This document shows positions 50,091-63,419 of a DNA stretch of 64,000 nucleotides, piece by piece (position 1 is the first letter of the stretch; every line of letters starts with the position of its first letter). The notes beneath the pieces were generated by a model. It made no database searches. It saw only the letters and a list, made by a program, of their open reading frames with translations, and was not told the DNA's origin. Both the position numbers and the translations under genes were made by a program. Source of the stretch: Parus major (taxonomy: Eukaryota > Chordata > Aves > Passeriformes > Paridae); contig NC_031781.1 in assembly GCF_001522545.3 (NCBI RefSeq), forward strand, positions 12,715,487-12,779,486. Direction: 5' to 3'.

Positions 50091-53000
50091 TGTGCTTTAC
50101 TATTAAGTATCATGAGCTTCAGAACAGAAAAGTTTCTTAAATATAATTTTGCACTTTATGGTCAAAAAGAGTGAGATGTGAGTAACTCCATTATTGATAA
50201 TGGAGTTTACAGGAATGTTCCTTCATCCATGATTGCTTTCTTTTCTTCTTCTGAAAGGTGCATTCACTGCACAAACTGGTAGATGAATAAGACTGACAAT
50301 ATTTGATTTGAAACTCAGACTAGTAGCTAGTTATTAAAGATAACAGCTTCTCTTTAGGAAGATAACCTTCCTAAAAAACCAACTCTGATAAGCATAATAG
50401 TTTCCCTTGCCTTTTAAATTCAGGGGCTCAACATTGTCTTCAGTGGTAATTCAGGACTTCAAACAGGACACTACCAAAGCCTCTGCTTAAATTAACTGTC
50501 ACACTAATAACATTCAGCTCTTGAAGGTTCCCTTATATGTATCACAAATACCAAATTGAAAACTAAATTTTGAGCGTACAGTCTGTGGGATTATTCCTAC
50601 GAGTAGTCACTATAAAACTTAGCACATTTCTGGGACATACTGGCAATTACCATGACATATTTGTGACACATGATATTTTGAAAATATCCTTTGCAGACCC
50701 TGGTAGGGTCTCTGGGTACAGTGTGGAAAAGGATGTCTTGTGAGAATTCATTGAGCCTTTTCGTTGCTGAAGCACAGGTTGGGAAATCCAGGGGGTGCTG
50801 CACAGGGCACAGCACACAGCATGACTACAGGATCAACCACAACAGGCTCACATTTTACAGATCAGTACCAGTTGTACTGTGAAATTTTGCAAGGCTCAGG
50901 CAGACCCTTTGTGGTGTCCATCCATCCAAATTCATACTTTGGCAATGTGGATATTCAACCTGGTTTCAGTGAGCTGAAATCGCTGCAAGAAAACACAGAA
51001 CGTGGATAACTCAGTCAAACCATTCATATGCTGCAAGTAAAATTTTCTCCCATTGGTTTATCCTGCAGAAAGCAGGAGTGTTTGGGCTACAGCTAAAAGC
51101 TGAAAAGAGAAGCACAGAGGATTAGAAAAACTGGAAATTAGAAAATTCCTGGCTATCTAATTCACCAGCCTCAATTAATTTGAATATTTTAAAATCTGAT
51201 TTTAAAGTAATATAAAATATTTATAGATTGTAATTACAATTGACAGATTTGGTTAGTTCAGACAAAAGTATCAACAGACTAAATTGGGGAGCAAACACCT
51301 CCTCTGGGGGAGGTGTTTATAGCTTGATAAAATATTGATATCGAAAACCCAGAAGCCTTTCCTTTGCAGCTCCTGGGAACAGATTATTTCCCAAGTGTAT
51401 CCCCCTGTGGGGATTGGGCATTCCTTTAATGTGTAAGTAGCTCAGCAGAAGGTGCTGTGCCAGAAATGTGAGCACAGTTCCAATCCCTCTGCAGGGCAGG
51501 GCAGGATGAGCCGTGCTGGGAGGACCCGCAGCTATCGTGCCCTGCCAGCCCTGTCCCTGAGAGAGCTTGTGCTTCCCATGTGGAAGCTTCCCGTGTTCCC
51601 ATCAGCACAGAGCTGCTGAGGGGCTGGGAGGGGAGATGAGAAGGGGTGGTGAATGTTGCCTGATGCCACAGTGCACTTCTCTGAGCCTCAGCATGGGTAG
51701 GATTGGAAGGGATCTTTCCTAGTTAAGGCATTTACACCATGAAGAAAAAGAGGACAGTATTGGTCTCTTCATCCCTCAGCTGTGAAATACAGATATTTTC
51801 AAACAGGGACTTAATCTGTAGGAACCACTGCTTGCAACTTGTCCAAAGAAAATCTACACCTCTCTTGGTGTAACTGAGCAAGAAATATAGAGTGTAGGCT
51901 CTGACTTTGATGTCTTGCTGGGTGAAACTTAAAAGCTATGATGGCTTAGAAGCAAGTATCAACACCATGAGTTTTCAAAATGAAAAGGCATCATTCAGAA
52001 AAGCAGAGATCAAACTCCAAACATCCTTAGATACCTCTGATAACTCACTTGTGAAATGGACATCTGCTGCTACTGAGACACTGCTGGATGCCCAACAATT
52101 CAAAACTCTGCTGAAAGCTTGTACCATAAAGGTGGGAGCAGTGGCCAAAGTCTCATCAGCAACAACAAATAGTTGCTCAAATATTACATGATAGGCAGCA
52201 TTATAAGAACATGGAAAAGACAAATGGCTTTAGTGGAGATATAAATAATGCAGACTGACACAAACACATAGGCTGTGTGAGCTGAGAGAGGCTGCCTTTT
52301 TGGACAAAACAGAAGTTATTTGCAAAAGGGCAGAGGACTATGGATTATAAAATAAGTGTTGAAAAGCTGGTACTTCATAAATATGGTAAGAGTAGTTTAT
52401 CTGCAAGAGGATTCAAAGACCAAAGAGAATTTCACATGCTTAGATGAATGTATTCCTGAAATTCTGCTACTCAGCTGTGGCTTCCCTCAGTGCAAAAATT
52501 GAAAGCAGAGACTTGATTTATTTATCAATAAATCCACAGTCTAATTGAACATACAGGGGAAAAAAAAGTGCCTGAGGATAGTTAAAGAAATATTAAACTA
52601 CCCCCCAACGTTGGCTGAATCTGCCACTTTTGTCCCAGCAAGTTTCTGTGTTGGGACACCAGTGTGTGGGGAATGAGCTTTCACAGTGCGGGGCAGCAAT
52701 CTGCATGAACCACTCTCTTGCTTTCCTCTTTTGCTGCCTTCACACATCCCCTGGGCTTCATTCTGGGGATCCTCTGTCTCAATCCACAGGCTGTGTGGTG
52801 CTAGACAAGGATATGGAAATGCTGGCCGTGATGTTCAGAGGGACCCCTTGGTGTGCTCCTTTTAGTTCCAAATGAGTTCTTGGTCATGCACCTCTCCCTG
52901 GACTCTGCAAAAGCAGAGAGCAGAAAAAAAGAGAACCACAGCTTCTCCTCTCTTCCAGGAGATACAATACAGAGTCTTAAAGGATGGGTAGCAGAACAGT

Positions 53001-53259
53001 TATTGCTACTTCTCAGTTCTGCCTTCCCACCTTTGGCATCCTCCATAGTTTAAGTCCTGCACTTCTGTTAAAACACAGCTGGATCTGGAATCAGCAGAAT
53101 CAGCAAAAAGATACTGGCTTGTTTTACTCACCTCCGATCTTTGCAATGCCAAGAAGCACCTTCTCAAGTTCCTTTTTGCATTTTTTTTGTTGATTGATTG
53201 TATGTTTGTTTTTTATTAAAGTTTGTGTGTGAGTGCAAGAAAAGTGCAACTATGGCATT
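50091..53259. other. Noncoding stretch
   Basis: It contains one perfect hairpin (listed). A plus-strand frame at 50,764-51,009 looks protein-like near its end (VVSIHPNSYFGNVDIQPGF) but matches no family I know and lacks an acceptor in the right place. Nothing else was recognised. Confidence 0.4.
51293..51318. repeat. Perfect 10-bp inverted repeat (hairpin)
   Basis: The arms AAACACCTCC and GGAGGTGTTT are perfectly complementary around a six-base loop (TCTGGG). No U-run follows it, and it has no known role. Confidence 0.85.
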
Positions 53260-54480
53260 TCAGGAGCTGAGGAAGGTAGGGCTGACAAGGAGTTTAGAGT
53301 GTTTGGTGTAATCCACCTCTGCTGAGATATGTGGGTCAAATATGCCCAACAAGGCTGGCAGCTCTTTTATCTAATCTGGTTTTTAAGACCCTAAGTAATA
53401 GAGATTCTACAGACACTCTAGCAGCCTGTTCCAGTGTCTACCTAAGTTTATAGTTAGAAAGATAACCCAAATCTCCTTTCTTGGAAATTAAAGCAATATT
53501 TCCTGCACTAACCTCAGAGGACAACGGATTAGTATCTCCTTTTAGTGGCTTCTTATATGCTGGAAGTCTGTTATCAAACCCTCCTCAATTGTGTACAGGA
53601 AACAAATTCAGTTTCTCCAACCTTTTCTCATAGTTTATAGGTTTCTATTTATTCCTGTTCCTGTTCAGTGGGACTGAACCTTTTCTTTAAAAACATGGTA
53701 CTTAAACCACATTTTGGGTAAACTGGTAAACCTCCAATAGTTCTGAGCACAGCAGAGTAATGATGTTTGACATGTTACAAACAGTGCTACTGTTAGTACA
53801 TTTTACAAGATTTGCTTTCTTATGAGTACATCTCACTTCTCATTTACTGTGGATGTTATCACCTTCAGATCTTCCAGGCTTCTCCTGCCTTTTTGGTGTG
53901 CAGAGATTTGGCTTCTCCTGCCTACATATAGCTCTTTTTATTTCACTTGAGTGAATGTGACCTTGTTAAATTGGAATAATTTCCCTGGTTTACCAAGAGC
54001 ACTAGTTCTAATTGTGGTGCTCTAGTATTTCCAGCTCCTTCCAAAATGCTGTCATTTACAAATGTGATAATATCTAATTTATTCTTTCCAGTTATAACCT
54101 GCTTAAAGTTAGGCTGAGAAATACATGGTTTCTTTAGAGTTCCTTTTTCCATTTTCTTGAAAGCAGGTACTATATTTGTCCTCCTCTGGTTTTCTGGGAC
54201 TTGACCTATCCTCCACAGGTTCTGAGAGATGATAACTAATAATTATGAAATTGCACTGGTTAATTCTTTAACCGCTTTAGGGGAGCAGGTCTTGCTGTCT
54301 ACAATACATGTAACTTAACTAAATCTTCTCTAATTCTTTCCCTATTCTAGTTCACACTCCATTGCCCTGTTAAAACAAAATGATCAAGTTACAATTAACC
54401 TTTTCTGAGGAAAGACCCAAAGATAGCATTTCATGAGTGAGCATAATTGCCACTGCACCCTCTTGGCTCCCTTCCCCCTT
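53260..54480 (-). mobile_element. Ancient CR1-type LINE, internally deleted
   Basis: Read as the complement, this follows CR1 from its 3' side into ORF2: 'AGAGATTCTACAGACACTC', 'GCCTGTTCCAGTGTCTACC', 'CTAACCTCAGAGGACAACGG', 'TTTCTCCAACCTTTTCTCATAG' (near 53,612; first 20 bases diagnostic) and 'CACATTTTGGGTAAACTGG'. It continues through 'GCTGTCATTTACAAATGTGA' (about 54,048) to 'TTTTCTGGGACTTGACCTA', 'CCTCCACAGGTTCTGAGAGA' and 'GTAACTTAACTAAATCTTC'. Between about 54,100 and 54,150 the usual intervening ORF2 sequence is missing, so the copy has an internal deletion. It is degraded and makes no protein. The right end is uncertain and may reach about 54,600. Confidence 0.75.
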
Positions 54481-55839
54481 CAAAGAAAATCCCACAAAGC
54501 TTTTGAGAGGGAGAATTATCAAGAAGTAAAGTAAGAAAATAGCAAAAGCTGTTATGGCAACTTGAACTCTTCCCTGTTTATCTCTCTGTGCTGTCTGCTA
54601 GACTTCCCTCTTTGTTCTAATTAATTGGCAAACTCCTGCTAAAGTCATTCATTTCTCAAAACTTATTTATTTTGCCTCACAACATTTATTTGCACAGCAC
54701 TACTGTTGTGTACAAAGATTACTCTTTAATGGAGTTCAGAACACCCTTGCACAGCATGCGATTCTGTTCAGTCCAAAGAATACAATGTACTGTATACTGA
54801 GTCTGTAACTTAAATTAATCTTATTTGGTTTTACTCTGCTTGATTACTCTTTATGTGCTTTCTTAAAGTCATGTGATTTTTACTTTTTATTTTGACTATT
54901 TTAATTACTTGCTTCCACAATATATTTACAAGGATATTCCGCAGCTCTTTTCAAAGCACTTTGCATTAACTAAAAGGAGTAGATTTGCTTTTGCAATAAC
55001 AAAATTAAACAAATTAAACAATCTTTTTAGATCTCAAGTATGTATTTAAATAAAAATGAGTCAAAACCTGTAACTCCATACTTTAAATTTAGGACATCAG
55101 ATAAAATGTTGGCATTGTTCCAGCATGTCTGGATGTGAACAAACCCCATGTGAAGGTCTGTTTTAGAGGCTATCTGGGCTGCAGCCACACGAAGCACAGC
55201 AGGAAGATACATCTGTATATTCCTGGAGAACAAATACAGACAATTACTGGCGGTGCTGGTCTGAACCTCCACCCAGGTTTGATCTTCAGAGCTGGCTTAC
55301 AGGCATAACAGGAAATAAACCTACAGGACTTTAAGCATCACCTGCAGTAATACTGAAATCTGTAACCTTGGCAGAGGACACCAGGACCGGGCCATTCAGA
55401 CCTGGTGCACTGTTGGAGCAGCACCTAGCCCAGTCTGTCTGGGCCTGGGGGAAATAACACTAAAGTTGGCCCCAGGCTGGCTTCTGCAGAGCCTCCAGCA
55501 GATCCTGGCGTTCAGTCAAGGGCTCCAGTCAGCTGCTGTCAATGCCCAAAGCAGCCAGGATGAGCTGTGCTAACGTGTGAGCTCCCAGGGCAGCCCCAAG
55601 CCCAGAGCACAGCCTGGCACTGAGGATCTGCACCAGGTGCTGCCCTGGGAGCTGCCCCAGCCCCTCAGCACAGCCTTGGACCTCCAGCTGACACAGAGCC
55701 AACACCAAGGAGACTGGAGGGAGTGCAGCTGCTGGGAATGCTCTTGCTGGCCAAAGGAATGCACCTCCTGTACTCTGACTGTGCTGGTTATTTCCCCGAG
55801 GACAGCGAGTGTCTGCAGAGCCACGAGGGGAAAAGAGAT
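54481..55839. other. Noncoding stretch, partly GC-rich
   Basis: Sequence at 55,380-55,800 is GC-rich but poor in CpG, with open frames on both strands that look accidental. No repeat or gene was recognised. Confidence 0.4.
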
Positions 55840-56010
55840 GAAGCTGTGTTTTGGATCTTATCGTTGTTATTTAAGTGACCGGTTAAGCCCGAGTCTGTCA
55901 GTGATAGATAGAAATAACACCTGCCTGATCTGAAAACAGGAGCCTCAGTGACTTTACCATACACTGCAGATAAGCAATATCTTGCCTGGTCACAGATGCC
56001 CGTGTTAACA
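55840..56010. promoter_or_regulatory. Possible conserved noncoding element with GATA-type sites
   Basis: This non-repetitive block contains GATA/TATC motifs (TCTTATCG at about 55,856, AGTGATAGATAG at about 55,900, CAGATAAGC at about 55,968). Its composition is enhancer-like. The call is inference only. Confidence 0.15.
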
Positions 56011-57989
56011 CTGCTATTGCTGCCAGTGTCTAAGAGGGCAGCTGCCTCCATCTGCACATCCAACAGATGCACAGATGCCACTGGTACCTCTGCCTGCTAG
56101 ATAAAGCCAGCCAGTAATATCAGCAGACCCCAAGCTAGCTTTATTTAACCAGCATGGGCACTGGTGACCTGTGGGGGCATGCAGAGCTGCTCTCACACAT
56201 ACTGATGGTGACACTGTCAAGTGCTCAGTTAAGGGTGGGGATGGCTGCTGCCAAATATTTCACATGCTGAAAGAAAGCCAAGTTATTTATCTCATTTTAT
56301 TTACAGTAATAGGGGACTGTTGAACAGCATGGAAGTGCACTACAATAAAACTGATAGAGAATATTAAAAGCAAAAAAAAAAGATCAGCCAATATAAGGAA
56401 ACTACTAACTTAAATGGAAGGATCTAAGAGGAAGGCACATTCAACAGCTCAGGAAAACCAACCCACCAAAATAAAAGAGAATGACTCCCATGTTATTAGA
56501 TAAATCCTCAGCCCCTCACTAAAAAAATATACCCTTGGCACGACTGCTTTTTTGAAGCCTCCAAAAAGAATTTTTCCCAGCATATTTAAAAAAATTCCAT
56601 AATCAAGGACCTGAAAATGCATAATCTCTGCTTGGTCTTATCTCAGGTGCTTAATTCCAGAAACTGATTTACCTGCAGGACTGGAACCAAAGGAGAAAAT
56701 TTAACAATTCAGAAGTCAGACTGTCCATTCTAAGGTCAACATTAGTTTTGCTATTGGTCTTAAAATACTGGAAGAAATTCTTACCCCATGTAGAGGGATG
56801 CTGGATTGCTTTCCTTTCAGATATAAGCAGTAGATGGCTGGTACTGTAAGCATGACTGAAAGGTTTCTCTGTTGTAAACATACTCAGATTTTGAGACAAA
56901 GTTTAATGGGCAAAGCTCAAGTCTAACTGGATAAGCTGTTTTCTGGATCACTGACCCAAGTAAGTCCAGTTTGTGAATGATCTATGTGATAATGTACCAA
57001 AAAAATGTTTCAAAAAAACAAAGCTGTGTTTGCTGTCAAGGAGAATTTTGCTGCTTTAACTGGACTTCGAAAGATCTATCAAAGACAGTCACCCATTAGT
57101 GGAGGTTACAGCAAAAGCCACCACTGTGCTGAAAGGCAGCAGCGATTGCCTGAGCTCCTCAGGTTGTTTGTAAAGGCTGCATTAAACCGGCTCCCTCAGC
57201 TCTTCCTGCTGTCATTGCAGCACTGCTTTAGAGACAGCACCTGGCTTCTTTCTAACCGAAGACCACGTAAAATGGGGAGAACAATATAAAGAAGAAAATT
57301 AGTGAGCAAGTTGAAATCCTTTGCCTGAAAGTGTATTTGATCCTGAACAATCCTTTTGTTTGAAGATATGACCCCCTTGAAAGTTGCTGTGCCTTTCTCA
57401 AAGGTAGAAATTTTGAACTATCATTGTTTGATAGTGGCTGGTTTTTAACTGTTCTTTCCTTCATTCTTTTCTGCCACAGAATGTCTTAAAATGAATGATG
57501 TGATAGTTCCATTCTTTACTTTTCAATTTTTCTATTTCACTATTATTAATTTGTCTTGTTCTGCTGCTTTTCAAATTTATTTTTCCCCCTCTGGTAAAGT
57601 TAAAGGATAGAATGAAATATTAAAAATAACTATGTCAATCTCTTGGCTAGTAACCAAAGGGTTACAAGTATTTTCAGTTGCACATTCCAGCTCCACAGAT
57701 CCCAAATTATTGTCCAGGTAATTGTATTGAAAGTGGTTCACATTCCTATTCATAACTGCTAGGCCCCAAAAAACCCAGAGAGTAATGAAAAATACTGTGG
57801 TCATTTCTCATACTGAGAGTGGCCTCTGCAGTAGAGAATGAGAGGTAGGAGGGGGAAAGGTCCAATGAGGAAATAATAAAAATCAGCTTTGGAAAGTTTT
57901 TATTAAAGCTGTAAATTAATATTTGCATAGAAGAGAGAAAGTTTTAAAATACGAACACACAAACACACTTGTGCATTTAACGGAATGCT
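56011..57989. other. Noncoding stretch
   Basis: Nothing beyond short unassigned open frames and A-rich runs. Confidence 0.45.
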
Positions 57990-58260
57990 TTGATTCCATA
58001 TTGCAGTTCAGCTAAAAATCCTGTGCCACAGAAAGCAGTAATTATTTCAGCTTTGCATATTGTAAACCTGGTCACTGTCATTCTTTCTTTGCCTCCACAT
58101 GCCTCAATGCCACATTTTCTACAATCGTGGGGAGATTGCCTTGGCTCTCACTCAGCTGGCTCAGCTAATGCAATTCACAGGCCTTCAAATGTAAGCTTGT
58201 AAACTATTTAGTTCTTTTTCTCTCTAACAGCTTGTCTATTAACAGCTCATTGAATGGAGG
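57990..58260. promoter_or_regulatory. Possible conserved noncoding element
   Basis: Dense non-repetitive sequence with TF-like words such as CTTTGCATATTGTAAAC (octamer-like), CTCAGCTGGCTCAGC and GCTAATGCAATTCAC. It has no coding frame with splice support and resembles vertebrate developmental enhancers. Conservation cannot be seen from one sequence. Confidence 0.2.
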
Positions 58261-59069
58261 AGGGAGAAGAAGCTAGTGAGACCTCTCTTGGTATTGTTCA
58301 GCAGTGACCCCGGCTCTCTCGGATTGGTGGCCAGTGCTCACTAAACAGCGTTTGTCAGTACATGTTTTGCTGGATAATGGTGTATTGTGCGAGCAGCCTG
58401 TCTGGATTAGTAGCAGGTAACAATAAGCTGGGAAAGTAAATCTCCTGTGTGATATGGAAAGGTCATAAGAACGATGTATAAAAATCCGAGGGAATGCTCG
58501 TTAGGACGGCCTGAGTACTGCAAGAAAATCTGCGCCGCGTTGAGACATCTTTGTCTGAACTTCCTTCTGTGCTTTGGTAGGACCCTCATCAGTGCTGTGT
58601 CATCCTCCGGCTTGGGATGGCTTGGGGGATGAGGGTGGTTCACTGCTGCAGGATTTTCAGGCCGTATGTCCACTGCTCATGGCCTGTACTTACTGAAGGT
58701 GGCTTTTGTCAGGATACCAGCATCATTAAATCCCGGGACAGGAGCACCAGAGCCTGCCCACACTGTGGCCCATGCCCATTATTGTGCAGCTATGTGGTAG
58801 AAGGCTGTGGAATACATTGCAGTGAGAAATGTGATGCTCCAGCCCTGTTGTCCCATTGTGGCCGTGCCGAGGTTCTGCGTGGCCATGTCAATGAGCCTGC
58901 CACATCCTCCGCTTTCCTAATGGATCACACAAACCCGCTAGCATTTTATTACTGATATTACTGATACTGAGCTCTCCTTAACTTTTCTTAGCGTTCTACA
59001 TGGCATTACCAGGCAAGCTGGTGGCTCAGCTCTCAATAAAGAGAACCTTGCTCGGCACAGATTTCTCCC
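58261..59069. other. Noncoding stretch left of a CpG-rich patch
   Basis: A 112-codon plus frame at 58,617-58,955 is Cys-rich but matches no known Cys domain by spacing and lacks an upstream promoter or acceptor. It is not called as a gene. Confidence 0.4.
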
Positions 59070-59380
59070 CCTCCAAAAACCCCGACCCGCCGTCCTTACA
59101 GTCCGCTCCGTTACAGAAACACCGCGTTGCCAGCTTTGTTTTTTGCCGTGCTAAGCGTTGCAGATCTCGTGTTATCTCCCAGCCAGACTGACAAGGCGGC
59201 AGCACGGAGCAATCGGGTTTCCAAGGAGTGATTTATGAGACGCGAACTTGGCCGTGCGCGCATTGCGACTCCCCCGTGTGGCTCGCAGCCGCCGCCGGCT
59301 CAGCCCCGCACTGCCCGGGCTCGCCCCGCAGCTCCCGGGGAGCCACACAGCAATCAGTGCTGACCCCGAGAGAATAATGC
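59070..59380. promoter_or_regulatory. Small CpG-rich patch, possible promoter or enhancer
   Basis: About 310 bases with about 7-9 CpGs per 60 bases in the core (59,221-59,340), against CpG-poor flanks. On the minus strand a splice donor, CGGACT|GTAAGG (complement of 59,094-59,099), lies at its left edge, so a leftward transcript starting in the patch could be spliced. No coding exon was found for it. Confidence 0.45.
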
Positions 59381-62300
59381 CATTCTCTGGTGTTTCTGCT
59401 ACAGGAAAAACAAAACAAAACAAAAGATGTCATATTTTACGAACTGAGATGATATGGGAGGAATTACGAGGTATATCATATTCCTTTGCTATGAATTAGT
59501 CTTAACAATTTAATTCTCAGTTGCCTTTTCCCCCATCGATGTGTCTTAAGGTGATACCTTTAATAGATGCTAAAATCTATTTAGACATCATTAGTTGTTT
59601 TAAAACTGGCATTATAAATTTGTGTGGACTTACACAACAGTTCAAGGTTCTAAACACATTTAGTTGTACTCCTCTTCAGGTCACTTCTGATAAACATTCC
59701 CCCTTTTTGGCATAGCTATGAAAACCTAGCTTTCAGTTCAAAATTTAATATTTTTACCCAAATCCACAAAAAAAATTAAAAAATTACTGTTTCTACTACT
59801 ATATTATGTATGTTTTATATATATCCTTGGGCATGGGCCAGAGGAAGTAATTATCTTCTTCCAAATTAAAGGGTTTGACTCTGCCCTGTGTTACACTGTC
59901 TCAAATTACCTGTCAGCTGCATGAACAGGGGTTAGGCTTACACCAGCATAGACAAAAGAAGAATTGGACTCAAAGTGTTTATTGTTTTCTTGGAACTTGG
60001 CATCCTCTTCTCCCATTCATCTGAAATCAACAAAAAGAGATGCTGAAATTCTAAAATGTTTTAAACCCTCCAACACTAGCTGTGAGCAGGATGCACTGTA
60101 ACCACCAAACCTTGATGGCACGAAGATATGCATCGTGAACATGAAATCTGGGAAGAAAAGATAAGGGCACAGCCTTGCCACACTCCCACAGTAGCAAAAC
60201 ACTGTAGTAAGTAACAACTGCATTTCTGTGGTATTTGGTCACATCCCTCCTTGCACTGGCAAAACTTTGACTTGGAGCTGAGTAGGTGCAGTTCCAGGAA
60301 AGTGAATGCCCAGTGGAGTTTTGCCCAGCTGCAGTGGATCTGTACTCGATGACAATTGAAAAGATGAATGAAAATCATTTTGGTTGCATTAGGGATGTAA
60401 GCTGTCAGGGATTTGGATTACTGCTTATTCAACTTTCTGGACGGCATCTTTACGCTTCCAAGAAATCCTTTTTAGGCCAGGCATCAAGAGGAGACAGGAT
60501 GAACTCCAAGCAAGAAACGGGAGTTTGCAGACAAGTAGCTCATGCTCCTGACACTGGAGAATAAGGGAATGGAAAGCAAAAGTAGAGAAAACAAAGGATA
60601 CTTTGTGGGTGTGCTGTACTGCCAAACCTCAGCGGCCTGGATACATTGTTGTTGTTTATCTATCTCCATCGGTGCTTATGGCTATGTATTGATCTGGATA
60701 GCTCATGTCTGAGGGGTCACTGGGGCATCTGATTTTATTCTTTTCTTTGGGAGGTTTATTAATATTGACACTTCTTCATTTAATTGGGGCACTGACTATG
60801 GAATCCCTTTTTAATGGAATCATATTAGCTAATGTACTGCCTGTCCACACTCAAATTCAGAGTGCTTTACAAAAGCCTATATTGGAGTGACTGCTAGTGA
60901 TTTAAGCAAAAAAAACCCACCCCAAACACCAAAAATGCAGATATCTGAAACCAGAGAGGAATAGCAAAGAGAGAACTATGCTGTAATCTGCAATCTGCAT
61001 TTCTCTGTTGCAACACAGGGAGCCAAAATAAAGTAAGAGTTACTTTTCTTGTACCTCACAAGTGTTATTTCTTTCCTTGTTCTGTCAAGGCCATTTCTTC
61101 CCCCCACCCTCCCACCAGGGGCTGCATTAGTTTCTGGAATGTAATTATTCACATCTGTACAGGCTCTTGTAAGACATTACCAACTAAAAAAGATAGCCAG
61201 AACATGCAAGTTTGCACATCATCTTATTTCTGCAGTCAAAGAGAGTGTATCTCTGAGTGAATATGGGTATGGCAAATGTCGCTCTTTAACTTTCTCTTCT
61301 TTCCTTAAACAGATTGGGAGTCTGCTTCTACCATTTATAGAACAGATTTTTGTTTCTTGAAAGTGCTCTCCTGGGATTGACTAGGAAAGTGTTTTTTGCA
61401 GTCTGCTTGATTGGTCTTCATTGTGGAGCAATTTCAGGGGCCTGGCTTTGGACCCCATTTGCAATGGGTTTACAGCAGAAGGTCATGTGTTGTTACAGAG
61501 TCATTACTGCCTCTCCCCTTGGGAGCACAGCACACCTGTGTCTGTACCCTTCACCAGGAGCTTCTGGCACATCTTTCTGACCTCCTTGCAGGAGGGCAGG
61601 GACATGTCACACTAACTTCCTCGGCAGAAATCAGCAGGGGACAGGAAGAGGGGAAAGGAAGAGCAGAAATTGCACCTCCAGTGCATTTATTCATTCTCAC
61701 CAATTTTGTCAATGTTTTAAATGATGTTTTGGTTGTAATGCATGAGGCTTTTAAAAGAGTAGGTGTCTCTTTATGATAGTGGCTTTGAGGAGTCCAGGAA
61801 GACAAGGGGGTGGAAGGTGACTTTACCAGAGACAAGATTACTCATAGTAACTGTGTCTGTAACATGTCTAGATCCAGCACACCACACCCCTGCTGCTCCT
61901 TACAGCAGCCTGAGTTCACACTGCCTGCAAACCCTGCCTGTCCTTGAGTCAACTTCACGGTGGAGAAAAACCCAACAGCTGCAGTTATCTCCCTGGCAAG
62001 CTGCACCATAGTGGAAAAACATCGAGCATGGAGCATAGAGCCTTCTCACTCCAAGCATTTTCGCTTTTCTGCAGCTGAGGATCCCAAGACTTTCATTGAA
62101 CCTAAATAGTGTTGAAACCCATAAACAACATTTCCAGCAATAATGGAAGACTTTAAGTCTGTAGTCTCATTAGCTTCCACCTTAAATTCTGCCTAGACAG
62201 TAATTCCCACTGAGTCACAGACACGGTCACAGACAAGCAGGACAGAAAACTGGGTCTTTCATCTCATCCCTCAGCTCTAGCCATGAACATGCTTGCTCTG

Positions 62301-63419
62301 CTCACTGCCACACTGATGATAGATTTTTATCTTCTTCCTTTAACAGGAGAGGATTTGCGAATTAAACACACACTCAGTGCCCTAGCAAGGTCGTACCACA
62401 GGACTCTGAAACACATCTGCTTTTGAAAGAGAAACTCGCTGCTGATCGGTCCAACTCTCCACACACACTTTTACAAACACAGCCATTTTGAGGCCATTTC
62501 GGGAGACAAAAGAACTGTTTGACTTCAAGGTTAATTCGAAGTTTTCAAGTAGGCATCTCAGCATGTGACCAAGTGTCTGTTCTGAGTGATTTAGCCTAGG
62601 GCTACCCTAAGGTGGTGGCTCTTTTTTTTTTAGAACACAGGAAAATAAACGTATTGGTCTTCCAAAAAAGCCTTGTGCAAACCCTGTGGGACACTTCCCA
62701 GCCAGGACATCTTGGGAGTACCTCTCAAGTCAGTGCTCATTCCTGTCATGCTGGTTGAGCTGTAGATGTGCAGCCCTGTAATCCTCGAAGCAATCTCTGA
62801 CCCACTGCCTATGTCTTAGCCAGAGTTTGCATCACCCATTAACATTTTTCATACCTTTTGCTTTACCTGCATCTCTGAGTTAATTTATTTTTATGTCTTC
62901 ATAAATCAAATAACACAGCTCATTGCTATGATTATATTGAAATAAAGCCCTCTCTTTTATCACAGCACTTTGCTTGCCCTCCACCTCTCGTTCTCAGCAG
63001 GTTCTCAGATGCCTTGTTAAGACCTTCAAAGCCTCACAGCATATTCTGAGAAGAATGCATCTGTCCCGAGGCTACGAAAAACTAATTCTGCAATAGTGTA
63101 ATTTATGAAACTACAAGTTCAGCATCCTTTTTTTCCTTTCCATGCAAAACTGAACAGGAACTAGGACTGCTGAATTAACCTGGAAGTTTACACGTCACAT
63201 TAGTTATAATCTGAACTGTAGCTGCCTCTTCATACTTCATGTTAAATTATCCTTTCAGGGCTAGATCCTCACCTGGTCTTTTCCCCACAGGTTAACCATT
63301 CCAGTGAGGCTGGCTGTAAATCAAGGAAGATTCATCCCTTTCTTTCTAGACACAAAAAGAAGTGTAACTTTGTGTATCTGACTTTTTTCTTTGATTTTTA
63401 TTTCTCCAATCCTTTACAC
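59381..63419. other. Noncoding stretch
   Basis: It contains an (AAAAC)3 run at 59,406-59,424. Several short open frames (60,286-60,564; 61,350-61,835) match no known family. No RNA gene or mobile element was recognised. Confidence 0.45.

Noticed and set aside
50764..51009. Plus-strand frame with a protein-like end (VVSIHPNSYFGNVDIQPGF)
   Set aside because: No known family is recognised. The upstream part is low-complexity Thr/Gly-rich and no splice acceptor begins the plausible part.
58617..58955. Cys-rich 112-codon plus-strand frame
   Set aside because: The cysteine spacing fits no zinc-finger or EGF pattern, and it lacks promoter or splice support.
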